Below the pieces are notes generated by a model, which made no database searches, had not been told where the DNA came from, and saw only the letters and a program-made list of their open reading frames with translations. Positions 1 to 7,280 of a stretch of DNA of 13,430 bases are shown here, one piece after another. The DNA comes from Nitrososphaerales archaeon TH5895. GTDB taxonomy: Archaea; Thermoproteota; Nitrososphaeria; Nitrososphaerales; Nitrososphaeraceae. How positions within the stretch are numbered: position 1 is the stretch's first letter; every line of letters starts with the position of its first letter. Location of the stretch: positions 1 to 13,430 of the forward strand of contig JAATVS010000620.1 of NCBI GenBank assembly GCA_014523695.1. The letters run 5' to 3'. Position numbers and translations under genes: made by a program.

Positions 1-2
1 AT

Positions 3-292
3 GTTGACGGCCGATCTCAATCCTTTGATGGAAATGGGTTGGATCCGGCACTTTTCTTGAAGGTTCATTGGAAAAGTCATCAGAACAGTTGATCGAGTAA
101 AGACATGTATATCAAGGAGGACAAAGTGAAGGGTCGAAATTATTATGACGGAGTAGACAAATTTTCCAAAGACTGCCGAAAAAGGAATATCTTTGAATTC
201 ATAACGATAATGCGGCCCCGTTCTATCTAAGATCGAACGCATTGTTAAGAAGATTAAGAAATACAATCGGAGAATTCATGACTCGGATCTAA
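3..292 (+). pseudogene. Decayed open frame, truncated by the left window edge
   Basis: One reading frame runs from the window edge to about base 200 with a single in-frame TGA (90-92). It reads like protein on both sides of that stop (SFDGNGLDPALFLKVHW before; KGRNYYDGVDKFSKDCRKR after). Around base 200 the protein-like signal moves to another frame (NDNAAPFYLRSNALLRRLRN), which ends at TAA 290-292. The pattern is that of a gene C-terminus with one nonsense change and one frameshift. I do not recognise the family. A mobile-element transposase or integrase is possible because the basic tail would fit, but no DDE or tyrosine-recombinase motif can be placed. The start lies outside the window. 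Confidence 0.35.
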
Positions 293-321
293 AATTTTTC
301 GGGTTTAACATACGGCATACA

Positions 322-576
322 TTACATGTGTGTGTGTGAGGAGATTATTTCTTCAGTTTCTGGAAAGACAGCAATCTCTGTAAGGGTTGGACCGTTGAAA
401 GTAGTTTTTATTAAAGTATTTCCTAAATCAAAAAATGCAGCCTTTAAGATTAGATTGAAAGAATTATGATTCATTCCAATTCTTATTAATTCATTATTTA
501 GATCGGAAATAGATGATTTATTTATTGAATTTCCATCCCAGGAATATCTTTTATTATCGATTTCTAAATATACCAT
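322..576 (-). CDS. Small hypothetical protein (84 aa)
   Basis: The predicted 84-residue soluble protein begins MVYLEIDNKRYSWDGN and has no signal peptide, membrane helix or recognised motif. The N-terminal half looks like alternating beta strands, followed by an amphipathic segment (DLNNELIRIGMNHNSFNLILKA) and an Asn/Thr-rich stretch. The main support for a real gene is the TATA box centred about 27 nt before the ATG, which would give a leaderless mRNA, the normal arrangement in these archaea. The C-terminus, SSHTHM, is encoded by a short TG run. Function unknown. It stands alone between two decayed plus-strand reading frames. Confidence 0.5.
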   Translation of the reverse strand: MVYLEIDNKRYSWDGNSINKSSISDLNNELIRIGMNHNSFNLILKAAFFDLGNTLIKTTFNGPTLTEIAVFPETEEIISSHTHM

Positions 577-598
577 ATTTTAGTCTGTCTGATCCATG

Positions 599-607
599 TA
601 TATAAAA
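599..607 (-). promoter_or_regulatory. TATA box for the 84-aa gene
   Basis: On the minus strand the sequence reads TTTTATATA, centred about 27 nt upstream of the ATG at 576. Archaeal transcription usually starts 22-27 nt after the TATA centre, so the mRNA would begin at or next to the start codon. Confidence 0.5.
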
Positions 608-900
608 TCTTCTCTAAGTGATTTAATGATCAAATGATCTTATAAGGCATAAATATTAACTTTAAAAATAAAAGTAGCTTATTATATACGTCATACTTTG
701 AAATCTTTCGGCGTCGAATAAAATATGAGGATATAAAGATAAATGCATAATTTTGACCAAAATTTAAGTCTATTTTAATATGAAATTTAAATTTATTATG
801 ATCTTCAATCTTAATTATTGAATAATATTTTATTATATAGAATGTTTAGTCCTTGTATGTGAAAAAGCCTCCTTTATTTTTGTAATACTACTGTAATACC
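608..900. other. AT-rich intergenic stretch
   Basis: The stretch is very AT-rich, with several TATA-like strings on both strands (for example TTATTATATACG near 688), but no convincing reading frame, RNA gene or strong inverted repeat. It separates the minus-strand 84-aa gene from the plus-strand decayed gene that starts at 938, so it probably carries divergent promoters and little else. Confidence 0.4.
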
Positions 901-908
901 TATATAAA
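901..908 (+). promoter_or_regulatory. TATA box of a decayed gene
   Basis: TATATAAA is centred about 34 nt before ATG 938. The promoter appears intact although the gene it serves is broken. Confidence 0.4.
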
Positions 909-937
909 CTCTAACACAAAAAATTTCGAGGTTCTAT

Positions 938-1190
938 ATGAATCAATGAAATACTTCATTAATTGATTGTAGTTGGAATGATGGTACTTCTGCTAAACTA
1001 TCAAAACTAGCCGTAGAACAGACCTAAGCTTGCTGAATTTGTTCCTAAAATGACTCAAAATGTCAATAGTATATTTGATTCATGAGGTATCAAAGTACAA
1101 GTATATCCGCAGGATCTAGCTATAATCCACATTCTTAAGGCGAGCCATATGGTTCGTATGCAAACTCTGTCTTCGTCTTTGAGCTGGTAA
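938..1190 (+). pseudogene. Decayed small gene of unknown function, promoter intact
   Basis: ATG 938 opens a frame that meets TGA at codon 4, then continues as NTSLIDCSWNDGTSAKLSKL to about base 1021. The protein-like signal then moves to another frame (PKLAEFVPKMTQNVNSIF), meets TGA 1083-1085, and continues (GIKVQVYPQDLAIIHILK) to TAA 1188-1190. The placement of promoter, start and three coding-like segments in order suggests one gene of about 80 codons with two nonsense changes and one frameshift. The tail overlaps the 3' end of the CYTH-like gene on the other strand by 56 bases. The family is not recognised. Some of these changes could be assembly errors. Confidence 0.45.
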
Positions 1191-1977
1191 AATCTACTAT
1201 TTTTTTTCCTTGGATGGAAGAGTAGAGATTGTTCACATTCCTGATTACTAATAGAGGAAATTGCTCGAGGGAGATTTGATTTGATGCAGGATTTTCTTGT
1301 GCGTTACAGTCAAAATCCAACTCTACAATTGCAGGACATTTATCCTTATCCGACAGATACCACATGCTCATCTCTGATACGACTTTGTTTCCATCTTCAA
1401 ATACTATATCCCCCAACTTATAGGAAATTTCGTTGGCTACAAATTTATTTACCTTCTTTAGTTTTTCTCTAGGCGAAATCCTAAGACTCGTTAGATCAGG
1501 GTAAATGTCTAAGATATCTTGGAATGTATTTAGCTTAGGGATCTTGTTAGCTTCAAACTTTGCTTGGGATGAAAATTTACTGTTAAAAGGTGTTGTTATA
1601 TCTTCTTCGAATTTAAAGCCCTTAAATTTTAACTGAGAATTCTCCGCGGGACGTGATAGATCATAAGCTGCAGAAATATATCTGTCAGGGTGTCTACATT
1701 TAAGTGTAATATCATAACTTCTTCGTTCTTCCCTTATCCTTAGAAAGAAATTGTGATTTCTGTTGAGTTCATGCTGCTTTGTATCCAAATACCATACTTT
1801 GCATTCATCCACTTCGACATCTTCATTGATATCTCCTCCTCGCTTTTGAACTTGAGAGCGGATGGCTGGAATAACTTTCTTCTTTACTGTTTTATCTCTA
1901 TTAACAAACATTTTACGTTTAAGCATAAGTTTTAACTCTCTAGAACTTATTGGACGATTATAACGAAACAAATTCAA
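1135..1977 (-). CDS. CYTH-like (triphosphate tunnel) protein
   Basis: This 280-residue protein resembles the CYTH/triphosphate tunnel metalloenzyme superfamily, beta-barrel proteins that bind or hydrolyse triphosphate compounds (class IV adenylate cyclase, thiamine triphosphatase, polyphosphate polymerase VTC). Visible signatures are YLDT (63-66), FLRIREE (78-84), TLKCR (91-95), FKFEEDI (121-127) with paired acids, SEMSMWYL (201-208) and VELDFD (218-223). The hallmark N-terminal ExExK is degenerate: ELKLMLK (14-20) keeps one acid and the lysine, so catalysis is doubtful. The start is TTG, just after an in-frame stop and before the first barrel strand; the next Met (residue 18) would cut into that strand. 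Length suits a CYTH domain plus a C-terminal extension. No signal peptide, so cytoplasmic. Substrate unknown; no informative neighbour. Confidence 0.65.
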   Translation of the reverse strand: MNLFRYNRPISSRELKLMLKRKMFVNRDKTVKKKVIPAIRSQVQKRGGDINEDVEVDECKVWYLDTKQHELNRNHNFFLRIREERRSYDITLKCRHPDRYISAAYDLSRPAENSQLKFKGFKFEEDITTPFNSKFSSQAKFEANKIPKLNTFQDILDIYPDLTSLRISPREKLKKVNKFVANEISYKLGDIVFEDGNKVVSEMSMWYLSDKDKCPAIVELDFDCNAQENPASNQISLEQFPLLVIRNVNNLYSSIQGKKIVDFTSSKTKTEFAYEPYGSP

Positions 1978-2487
1978 GAATTGTTTCTATGGAAGGAATT
2001 TAAGGTTTATTATGAGATTGAAAGTAAAAACAATATGACTAGATGAGGCAGATAAAGTAGATTTCAAGTTCTCCTGTGATTGTCATGATTTTAGATAGTT
2101 CTGCTGAAAGTTAGCGTCAGAAGTATGACAGTGTGACGGGAGTGACACTTATGCATACTTATGCAGAAGAATAATTTACAAAGACGAGGATGTCAATAAT
2201 GAAGGTACAAGGGATTAAGAAGGACATATTCTTATTCTATTGACAAAAATATTCTTCCGGGGCAAAAAACCTCTCATGCCGTCACACATGTTACACAAGG
2301 ACTGAAATGCAATATCCCGATGGAGAATTAGGTTACGATATATTTTAGGATCACCCCTGATGGACGGTTTAACGACGACTAAAAAGGAACACAAAAGATT
2401 TGTAACCTTTTATCATAATCTCTAAGATTTGAGCATGACAGGAAAATGTAACAGCAGAAAGAGGAAAAATAAAAAGGGGTTACTATA
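1978..2487. other. Intergenic stretch with hairpin and possible gene remnant
   Basis: About 510 bases without an intact gene. It contains the nested inverted repeat at 2121-2160 (listed separately). A plus-strand patch around 2,300-2,390 reads like protein in two adjoining frames (TRTEMQYPDGELGYDIF, then RITPDGRFNDD after a +1 shift) and may be a remnant of a small gene. Between 2,080 and 2,170 another plus-strand frame (SSPVIVMILDSSAES, stop, KYDSVTGVTLMHTYAEE) is weakly protein-like. The promoter of the CYTH-like gene should lie just above 1977; AATAAACC on the minus strand near 2005-2012 is only a weak TATA candidate. Confidence 0.3.
2121..2160. repeat. Nested inverted repeat (40 nt)
   Basis: The outer arms AAGTATG (2121-2127) and CATACTT (2154-2160) are perfectly complementary. 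Inside them AGTGT (2130-2134) pairs with ACACT (2145-2149) around a 10-nt loop, with a 2/4-nt internal loop between the two helices. ACTTATGCA also occurs twice, 10 nt apart, at 2147-2155 and 2157-2165. It lies in non-coding sequence about 150 bases upstream of the CYTH-like start. It may be a protein-binding site or an RNA hairpin; no function can be assigned. Confidence 0.45.
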
Positions 2488-3423
2488 CTATGGCGCTTTA
2501 TTTATAACAAAACTGTCTGCAATTTGACTATTTTGATTGTCTATAAATTGTGCGTTCATTTGTGTATTGTTTACAATATCTACATTCAAAAATCCGAATC
2601 TATCATCAAATTGCCTGACTACCAATGGTGATTGGCCTGCAAAATCATATAGATCCTCTCCCCCAGTACCTACAGTAACTATTGTAAACCCATCACTATT
2701 ATCTGATCTGACAAATTTGTTATCTCTACAATCCAATGCAGAACTTCTTTGATAGTTGTGGTTATGTGCTTGTAGAACCAAATTTACACCATTTTCTTCA
2801 AATATTTGACAATAGGCTGTATCAAACCCGTCTTCAACGCCATGAGCTGTCTCGGAAGTTAATATTGGTCTGTGAAAAAAGACAACCTTCCAATCTACAT
2901 TAGTGGTATGGCCTTTTAACATATTTGTTACCAGTTCTTGCTATTGCATTCTATTTGTTGGTCCCTCCTCTGTGTTTATTGCTACAAACAACACACCATT
3001 ATATTCAAATGAATATGTCCACGAACTCTGATTAGAGCTTTAATTAAATAATTTCAGGTAAAGATCCTTGTCCTCATTGTTGCCATCGTCACCTTCCTCA
3101 TCGTCATCGTGATTGCCTAATGCTCCGAAAAATAGTTCATCATCATGAATCATTTCCATCCGATCCCGCCATGAACTAATATTATTTGGATTTACTTCGT
3201 GTGCATAATCACCAAGGCCTAGGACGATTTCAGGGTTCTTTGAGTCTATACTTCGAGCTGTAGTATCCGTCTGGATTTTGTCACTCCAATCTCCAACAGC
3301 TGCAAAATTAAAGGGTTCAGCATTGACCCTGTTAAAACCGTCAATGGTTGAAGCATCATTTAATTGGGATAGAGAGAAAAATAATAGTAATATCAGTAAT
3401 AATGGAATAATCAGACTCATCAT
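2488..3423 (-). pseudogene. Exported purple-acid-phosphatase-like metallophosphoesterase with two in-frame stops
   Basis: The 312-codon frame encodes a calcineurin-like metallophosphoesterase of purple-acid-phosphatase type, which hydrolyses phosphate esters at a two-metal site outside the cell. A signal peptide covers residues 1-25 (MMSLIIPLLLILLLFFSLSQ). Metal motifs appear in family order: GDW (44-46), GDYAHE (71-76), GNHDDDE (103-109), FFHRP (182-186) and AHNHNYQR (219-226). The frame is interrupted by TAA (3040-3042, codon 128) and TAG (2941-2943, codon 161). The 32 codons between them stay in frame and look normal (WTYSFEYNGVLFVAINTE), so these are point nonsense changes, not indels. 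The upstream piece keeps three motifs and the downstream piece two, so neither alone should be active. A TATA box lies about 43 nt before the ATG. Most likely a recent pseudogene; assembly error is possible. Confidence 0.75.
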
Positions 3424-3462
3424 ATGTTCTAATAAGAGTACTACGCAATAGGGTTTTCGTAG

Positions 3463-3470
3463 TATATATC
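3463..3470 (-). promoter_or_regulatory. TATA box of the metallophosphoesterase gene
   Basis: The minus strand reads GATATATA, centred about 43 nt before ATG 3423. This predicts a leader of roughly 15-20 nt. The promoter looks intact. Confidence 0.4.
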
Positions 3471-3705
3471 TAAAAATATATTATGTCGACCTGCATTTAA
3501 AGGCTAATCGAGAATCGAGGAACAATCAGTGGATATGGCAAACAATATATGGAAGTAAAATAAAGTGATCACCGAAAAATTCTTAAAACTTTCATGGCGA
3601 CTCCAATTATTCAGGCGATTTAATACCGGCATAGTCTAAAGTTCTTGCTTAAAGTCTCGTACAGGATCGTTACTTTGTAAAGCATTAATCACAAGTCTAT
3701 ATCAT

Positions 3706-3963
3706 TCCTTTCGATTTCTATCGCTTTAATTTAACAAAGCCAATAGATAGTAATGGAAAGTATGACCAGCCTGTAACCGAAGCAAGAAGAGGGCTCGATA
3801 GACTGCCTTCAACAAGTTTGGGATGTCATATTTTGACGAATTTGTGAATACGGTCTCATTCCAAAATAGCACGATAGCCCCCCCCAGATTTGTTGATTAC
3901 TTGCTAGAGGGACTTATGATCGGTAGAGATGAACCAAAAAAGTTTTGGAGTGTAATCGATTAG
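3706..3963 (+). pseudogene. Decayed gene of unknown function
   Basis: Two plus-strand frames carry protein-like sequence that joins head to tail. The first (YRFNLTKPIDSNGKYDQPVT, then EARRGLDRL) runs to about 3805. The second (AFNKFGMSYFDEFVNTV, then PPRFVDYLLEGLMIGRDEPK) runs from about 3807 to TAG 3961-3963. A single frameshift near 3805 would join them. A run of eight C (3878-3885) sits inside the second part and is unusual in such AT-rich DNA, but the frame stays open across it. If the second frame were a separate gene it would be 46 aa from ATG 3823. No family recognised and no clear start for the longer version. Confidence 0.35.
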
Positions 3964-4044
3964 ACATAATTCTGGAACAGAGAACCATCTGGACTTGGTT
4001 GATAGTTACTTCACTGAACTGATTAAAATGATTCTGACTTTTAC

Positions 4045-4054
4045 CATATATCTT
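4045..4054 (+). promoter_or_regulatory. TATA box of the transthyretin-like gene
   Basis: CATATATCTT is centred about 35 nt before ATG 4084, predicting a leader of about 10 nt. Confidence 0.4.
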
Positions 4055-4083
4055 ATCTACTCTAAAATAGTATTGTACGCTGA

Positions 4084-4558
4084 ATGGAAATTTTTGATTT
4101 GAAAGGAAAGGTTATTTCTAAAGAGCAACTTGTAATTGCTGATTTGCGGATTGAAGCTTATGATGCAGATCCTATTTTCGACCGTAACGATCTGCTTGGA
4201 AACTCAACTACTGACTCTGATGGTCTTTTTACAATTCAATTTGACAAGTCTAAATTTGATGATATCTGGAATGTACTTGAAGGAACACCTGATATCTTTC
4301 TCCTGATCAGGGACAGGGAAGACAGGCAGCTTCTCAAAACCAGAAGAAGATAAGAAAGAGATAGAGTATCATATAAGACATGATCCTGACACCCCAAATC
4401 ATAACGCACCTTATCCTTACTCTGGAAATGCTAGGAGGATGCTAAACATGTTAGCTCATACACCGACCGAAGTTAGGGATGAAAACAAATCAGCTTTACG
4501 GGGAATCTTCCGAAAAACCAAAAATATGTTCACAGGTATACTCGATCGGTTAAGATGA
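4084..4558 (+). pseudogene. Transthyretin-like protein gene with a frameshift
   Basis: The first 84 codons encode a transthyretin-like/carboxypeptidase-regulatory-like beta-sandwich: GKVISK (8-13), IEAYDADP then DLLGNSTTDSDGLFTIQF, matching the family pattern of a strand, a D-x-D-D-L-L-G turn and T-D-S-D-G-x-F. After RQLL the frame ends at TAA in an Arg-rich tail. The next frame is open without a stop to TGA 4556-4558 and continues plausibly (KPEEDKKEIEYHIRHDPDTP, then SGNARRMLNMLAHTP). Removing one A from the AAAA run at 4336-4339 joins the two into about 157 residues. No signal peptide. Function is unknown; such domains usually bind or present ligands. It is either a recent frameshift, a sequencing error in the A run, or, less likely, programmed shifting. 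Confidence 0.6.
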
Positions 4559-4562
4559 ATCA

Positions 4563-4736
4563 ATGGTGAGTAATTTTCTACCTATAACTATTTTGGTTCA
4601 GATTTTAATTGTGTCAATAACTTCAGGCTTTGTACGCCCTTCAAGCATAGTCTTATGACAACTAACAGAACTATAACAACTAGAAATTAATAAACTTGTT
4701 AAAGAAATTAAATTGCTGAAATCTAATAATCATTAA
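4563..4736 (+). pseudogene. Short membrane/coiled-coil protein gene with two in-frame stops
   Basis: ATG 4563 begins 4 bases after the end of the transthyretin-like frame, so the two may once have been co-transcribed. Its frame is MVSNFLPITILVQILIVSIT followed by SGFVRPSSIVL, then TGA (4656-4658), QLTEL, TAA (4674-4676), and QLEINKLVKEIKLLKSNNH to TAA 4734-4736. All parts are in one frame. The N-terminus is one hydrophobic helix; the C-terminus has leucine/isoleucine spacing typical of a short coiled coil. If both stops are nonsense changes, the original product was about 57 residues. If the first stop is authentic, it is a 31-residue membrane peptide. Function unknown. Confidence 0.35.
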
Positions 4737-4741
4737 AACTT

Positions 4742-5079
4742 CTAAGGTACTTCCGTAAAAAGACCCTCAGTGTAGGTGAGTGGACCGGCTATATAGACTT
4801 TCTTGTTAGAAGGGTTGAATTCTAGTGTTAAGCGGAGGCTATTCACATCGACTTCATTTACTGTATTATTCTCCCTGCAAGATAGTTATAGATTTGACAC
4901 GACGTTGGCGCTTACATATCGTTATTTGATGGATTGAATATTAAATCGACTGGCTCTGTACCAATCTCGGCATCAGTCAACCACATGCTATTCATACTAT
5001 CAATCGCAGATACAATTAGTGAACTACGATTAGATATGTAGACATGTCATTAAAAAGGGTCAAGCTCAATAGTGGTAGA
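4742..5079 (-). pseudogene. Decayed YVTN-type beta-propeller fragment
   Basis: Two minus-strand frames together show about two blades of a YVTN/NHL-type beta-propeller, a surface or periplasmic interaction domain common in exported archaeal proteins. The 5' part reads STTIELDPF, two stops, HVYISNRSSLIVSAIDS, then EPVDLIFNPSNNDM and a stop. After a frameshift the 3' part reads ENNTVNEVDVNS, LEFNPSNKKVYIAGPLTYT and ends at TAG 4742-4744. The repeated units (V-Y-I-S-N, I-D, F-N-P-S-N) sit at the spacing expected for blades. The 5' end is lost: the fragment starts 34 bases from the stop of the 309-aa gene, with no room for a signal peptide or further blades. It has at least three stops and one frameshift, so it is non-functional. 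Confidence 0.6.
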
Positions 5080-5112
5080 TTACACTATTAACTTGGATGT
5101 ATACTGATCTCG

Positions 5113-6042
5113 TTATGAAGTAGCTGTCAAATTACTTATTTTCTTTAGGATGTAGGAGAGTCCGATCCTGGTTTCATCATTTTCATTTCTCTCCACACCC
5201 AGGAAACTAACTCCCAATTCTTTAGGCAACTTCACTCCTCTAATAGGTAACATTTGTGACAATTTCTGAAAGAATGATTCGGCATCGTGAGAGACCTCAA
5301 TAGGCAGAATACGCCTAAAATCATCTAAATATGGTTTCAAAACGTCCTCAGAAGACCATTCTGTTACCCATCGGCCTACTACCAAGTTAGGTGTTACCAT
5401 TCTAAGTTCGTCATGAAAAGGCGTTGGATCATCAAATCTAAACAATCTGTCAGTTATGCTAACATCAGATCTACCTTGAAGCATATTAGCGAATGAATAT
5501 CTCATATCAAATAGACCGTCCTCGTACTCAAAGTAAAATATTTGTGCACGAGGTGTAACTGCTGAATCAGACACTAACATTCCTTCCCATGTACCTTTCA
5601 TCTCGCTTTCAGTGGAGGGATGACTGAGATCGTTGGAATTGAATAGAGTCAGAAGATCCTCTTCCGTCATAAAATCAACATCGTAGATCCTAGACATGCT
5701 AAAGTTGAATAACTCGCGTCCTTTACCGAACTGACCCATGAAGGCTTTTCCGAGAATTGTGTTTTCATCTACTATCTTTAATAAATCATAAGCTTGAGAA
5801 TATGGAAAGTCCTCATATTCTAAGTGTATCACCTTACCGAACCCTTTTACCTCCTTTTCAACGGCAATGCTTTTTGCATCGACCAGTTGTGGTTCGAAAG
5901 GATGCGTGATACCTCTGTGTTTGCTCTCATCCACCTTCCAAAATTTCTTGTAAAACCCACCGAAATACCTCAATACATTGGTCAAAATATCGTTGTCGAT
6001 CCCATAGAACCCTTTCCAGTACAAGTGTTTCAACAACATCAT
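5113..6042 (-). CDS. Hypothetical protein, possible lipocalin-like C-terminal half (309 aa)
   Basis: An intact 309-residue soluble protein that I cannot assign to a named family. The N-terminal half (1-140) is mixed alpha/beta with a conserved-looking block GKAFMGQFGKGRELFNFSMS (98-117) and a short acidic helix MTEEDLLTLF. From residue 148 a beta-rich part begins with GTWEGMLV (150-157) and includes VVGRWVTEW (221-229). Glycine-x-tryptophan at both points resembles lipocalin-like ligand-binding barrels, but this is inference. No signal peptide or membrane segment. ATG-ATG start at 6042 follows an in-frame TGA two codons upstream. A weak TATA candidate lies near 6109-6122, which would give a longer leader than its neighbours. 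The codon pattern is undisturbed. Confidence 0.7.
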   Translation of the reverse strand: MMLLKHLYWKGFYGIDNDILTNVLRYFGGFYKKFWKVDESKHRGITHPFEPQLVDAKSIAVEKEVKGFGKVIHLEYEDFPYSQAYDLLKIVDENTILGKAFMGQFGKGRELFNFSMSRIYDVDFMTEEDLLTLFNSNDLSHPSTESEMKGTWEGMLVSDSAVTPRAQIFYFEYEDGLFDMRYSFANMLQGRSDVSITDRLFRFDDPTPFHDELRMVTPNLVVGRWVTEWSSEDVLKPYLDDFRRILPIEVSHDAESFFQKLSQMLPIRGVKLPKELGVSFLGVERNENDETRIGLSYILKKISNLTATS

Positions 6043-6320
6043 ACTTGTTCATTTTTTGTGAAAACCAAAAATGGATTCCGGGTGTCAAGACATAGATCGC
6101 ATTTTTCGCCTTAATAATAAAGGTTATTAGCTAATTGGTCCTCCTTGAATGTGAAGTTATCAGATAGTTGATGTGTGTTCCTACAAATTATGTGAGTTGA
6201 CATCGGGCTGAGAGGAAGGATATGACTCAGGCCTGTATCTTCAGGGAAGTATAGATGGGATAAGGTCGTAGCTAAAAGAGGTGGGCTGCCTCAATAGAGT
6301 AGATAGTAAAGATTGAATTA
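6043..6320. other. Divergent intergenic region
   Basis: This region separates the minus-strand 309-aa gene from the plus-strand membrane-protein gene and must hold both promoters. A minus-strand frame between two stops at about 6,116-6,293 is open for 59 codons (LYFPEDTGLSHILPLSPM in its middle) but has no good start, so it is not called as a gene. No RNA gene was recognised. Confidence 0.35.
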
Positions 6321-6329
6321 TTTATATAA
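6321..6329 (+). promoter_or_regulatory. Strong TATA box of the membrane-protein gene
   Basis: TTTATATAA is an essentially consensus archaeal box A, centred 32 nt before the GTG at 6357. It supports the GTG as the start and predicts a leader of under 10 nt. Confidence 0.6.
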
Positions 6330-6356
6330 GAGATCTTTACAAGAATTACAGAAGTA

Positions 6357-6998
6357 GTGCTTACAACACGCAAGACGTGGACAAGGAGAAGAGTTGGGAT
6401 CATTGTCGGAGTGGCTATTTTTTATGGCGTATGGTTCAACTTTCTCGACTCGGCTGCGTATTGTGAAGTTGAAGGCACATATGAAAATTGCATATCAGTA
6501 GGACAGACTCTTGGAGGCAATGTTTTCTATCAACCATGGAACATTATTGGGCACTGTATTCCTGGACTTTTTCTATTGTTACTGACGCCGAAGAAATTTG
6601 AGCTATTTCTAGCTGGGGTACTTATATCATCAGCAGTAATGGATTCGCCTTTATGGGGGGCTATGAGGTTTGCTCATGTCCCTCCTTTGCCGCTCTGGCA
6701 TATTCAAGGAGACAATGATTTTGCTATTACGTGGAGCCTTTGGGAATGGACCGTCTATTATTACAATCCAGTCGGAAGCTATCAAGTCTGGGAAGATTAC
6801 TGGTTGGCTCCTGGCTTACCAACTGCAGCAATGATATTCTGGAGTGTTGCATTAAGATTAATTCTGGCAGCCGTGCTCATAATATGGCAAAATAGACAGG
6901 AAGAAAAAGGAAGAGAATTTTCCATAAAGGATGTAATACTGCTTTCAAATCTAAGAAAAGGAAAAGGCACAGCCTCTCCCAAACCGGCTGGAAGATAG
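6357..6998 (+). CDS. Multi-pass membrane protein of unknown function (213 aa)
   Basis: The GTG start is set by the consensus TATA box 32 nt upstream. The 213-residue product has a basic N-terminus (KTWTRRR) and four probable membrane helices at about 13-30, 62-78, 82-101 and 154-177, then a charged cytoplasmic tail. The 31-60 loop holds two cysteines (36 and 45) that could form a disulfide outside the cell. The 102-153 loop is rich in Trp, Tyr and Pro (LPLWHIQGDN, WSLWEWTVYYYNPVG). The positive-inside rule places both termini in the cytoplasm, consistent with an even helix number. No transporter or enzyme motif was recognised. It looks like a lineage-specific membrane protein. Confidence 0.7.
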   Translation: MLTTRKTWTRRRVGIIVGVAIFYGVWFNFLDSAAYCEVEGTYENCISVGQTLGGNVFYQPWNIIGHCIPGLFLLLLTPKKFELFLAGVLISSAVMDSPLWGAMRFAHVPPLPLWHIQGDNDFAITWSLWEWTVYYYNPVGSYQVWEDYWLAPGLPTAAMIFWSVALRLILAAVLIIWQNRQEEKGREFSIKDVILLSNLRKGKGTASPKPAGR

Positions 6999-7272
6999 CA
7001 CGAGAGGCATATGATTTCCGATCTTTGACCTTCGATTAAGATACTATAATAGTTAATGGTAACGTCATTTCATATCTTGTGCTTCGTCTAGATTTGCGCC
7101 TTTTAACCGAGTTGCGATTTTTAGATATTGAGCAATTCTTGATCCTACAGTCTAAATGCCCTCCAAAGACTCTATCATTATCCAGCTCTATATCATTGCA
7201 TACTTTACCATTTGATTTTGGCCTACGTAACTCGTTCTATGATTAAGTTTATCACAAGGTGAACACAGCCAC
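6999..7272. other. Intergenic stretch, no gene seen
   Basis: No convincing frame, RNA gene or strong repeat. AAGTTTATCA at 7245-7254 lies about 32 nt before the nuclease TTG and is a plausible TATA box for it. Confidence 0.35.
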
Positions 7273-7277
7273 AGGAG
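7273..7277 (+). promoter_or_regulatory. Possible ribosome binding site of the nuclease gene
   Basis: AGGAG ends 3 nt before TTG 7281. The short spacing is somewhat tight. It supports TTG as the start over the in-frame ATG at 7305, which has no such site. Confidence 0.4.
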
Positions 7278-7280
7278 ATA

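Noticed and set aside
1281..1935. Two plus-strand open frames opposite the CYTH-like gene
   Set aside because: They lie inside the minus-strand coding sequence, have antisense-type composition and no promoter.
2537..2752. Plus-strand open frame opposite the metallophosphoesterase
   Set aside because: It is the antisense reading of a well-supported coding region.
2941..3042. Recoding (pyrrolysine or read-through) of the phosphoesterase stops
   Set aside because: One stop is TAA and the other TAG, other stops nearby include TGA, and many neighbouring genes are plainly decayed, so nonsense mutation is simpler.
3878..3885. Run of eight C as a phase-variation switch
   Set aside because: The frame is open across the run as it stands and the gene is already broken upstream; shifting the count would hit stops. 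No other sign of contingency control.
5824..6114. 96-codon plus-strand frame
   Set aside because: Mostly antisense to the N-terminus of the intact 309-aa protein, without a TATA box.
6200..6260. TPP-riboswitch-like string GGGCTGAGAGGAAGG
   Set aside because: Only the CTGAGA element is present; the CTGATCTGGATAAT half and matching stems are absent, and the gene downstream has no link to thiamine.
6797..6982. 61-codon minus-strand frame
   Set aside because: Antisense to the end of the membrane-protein gene.
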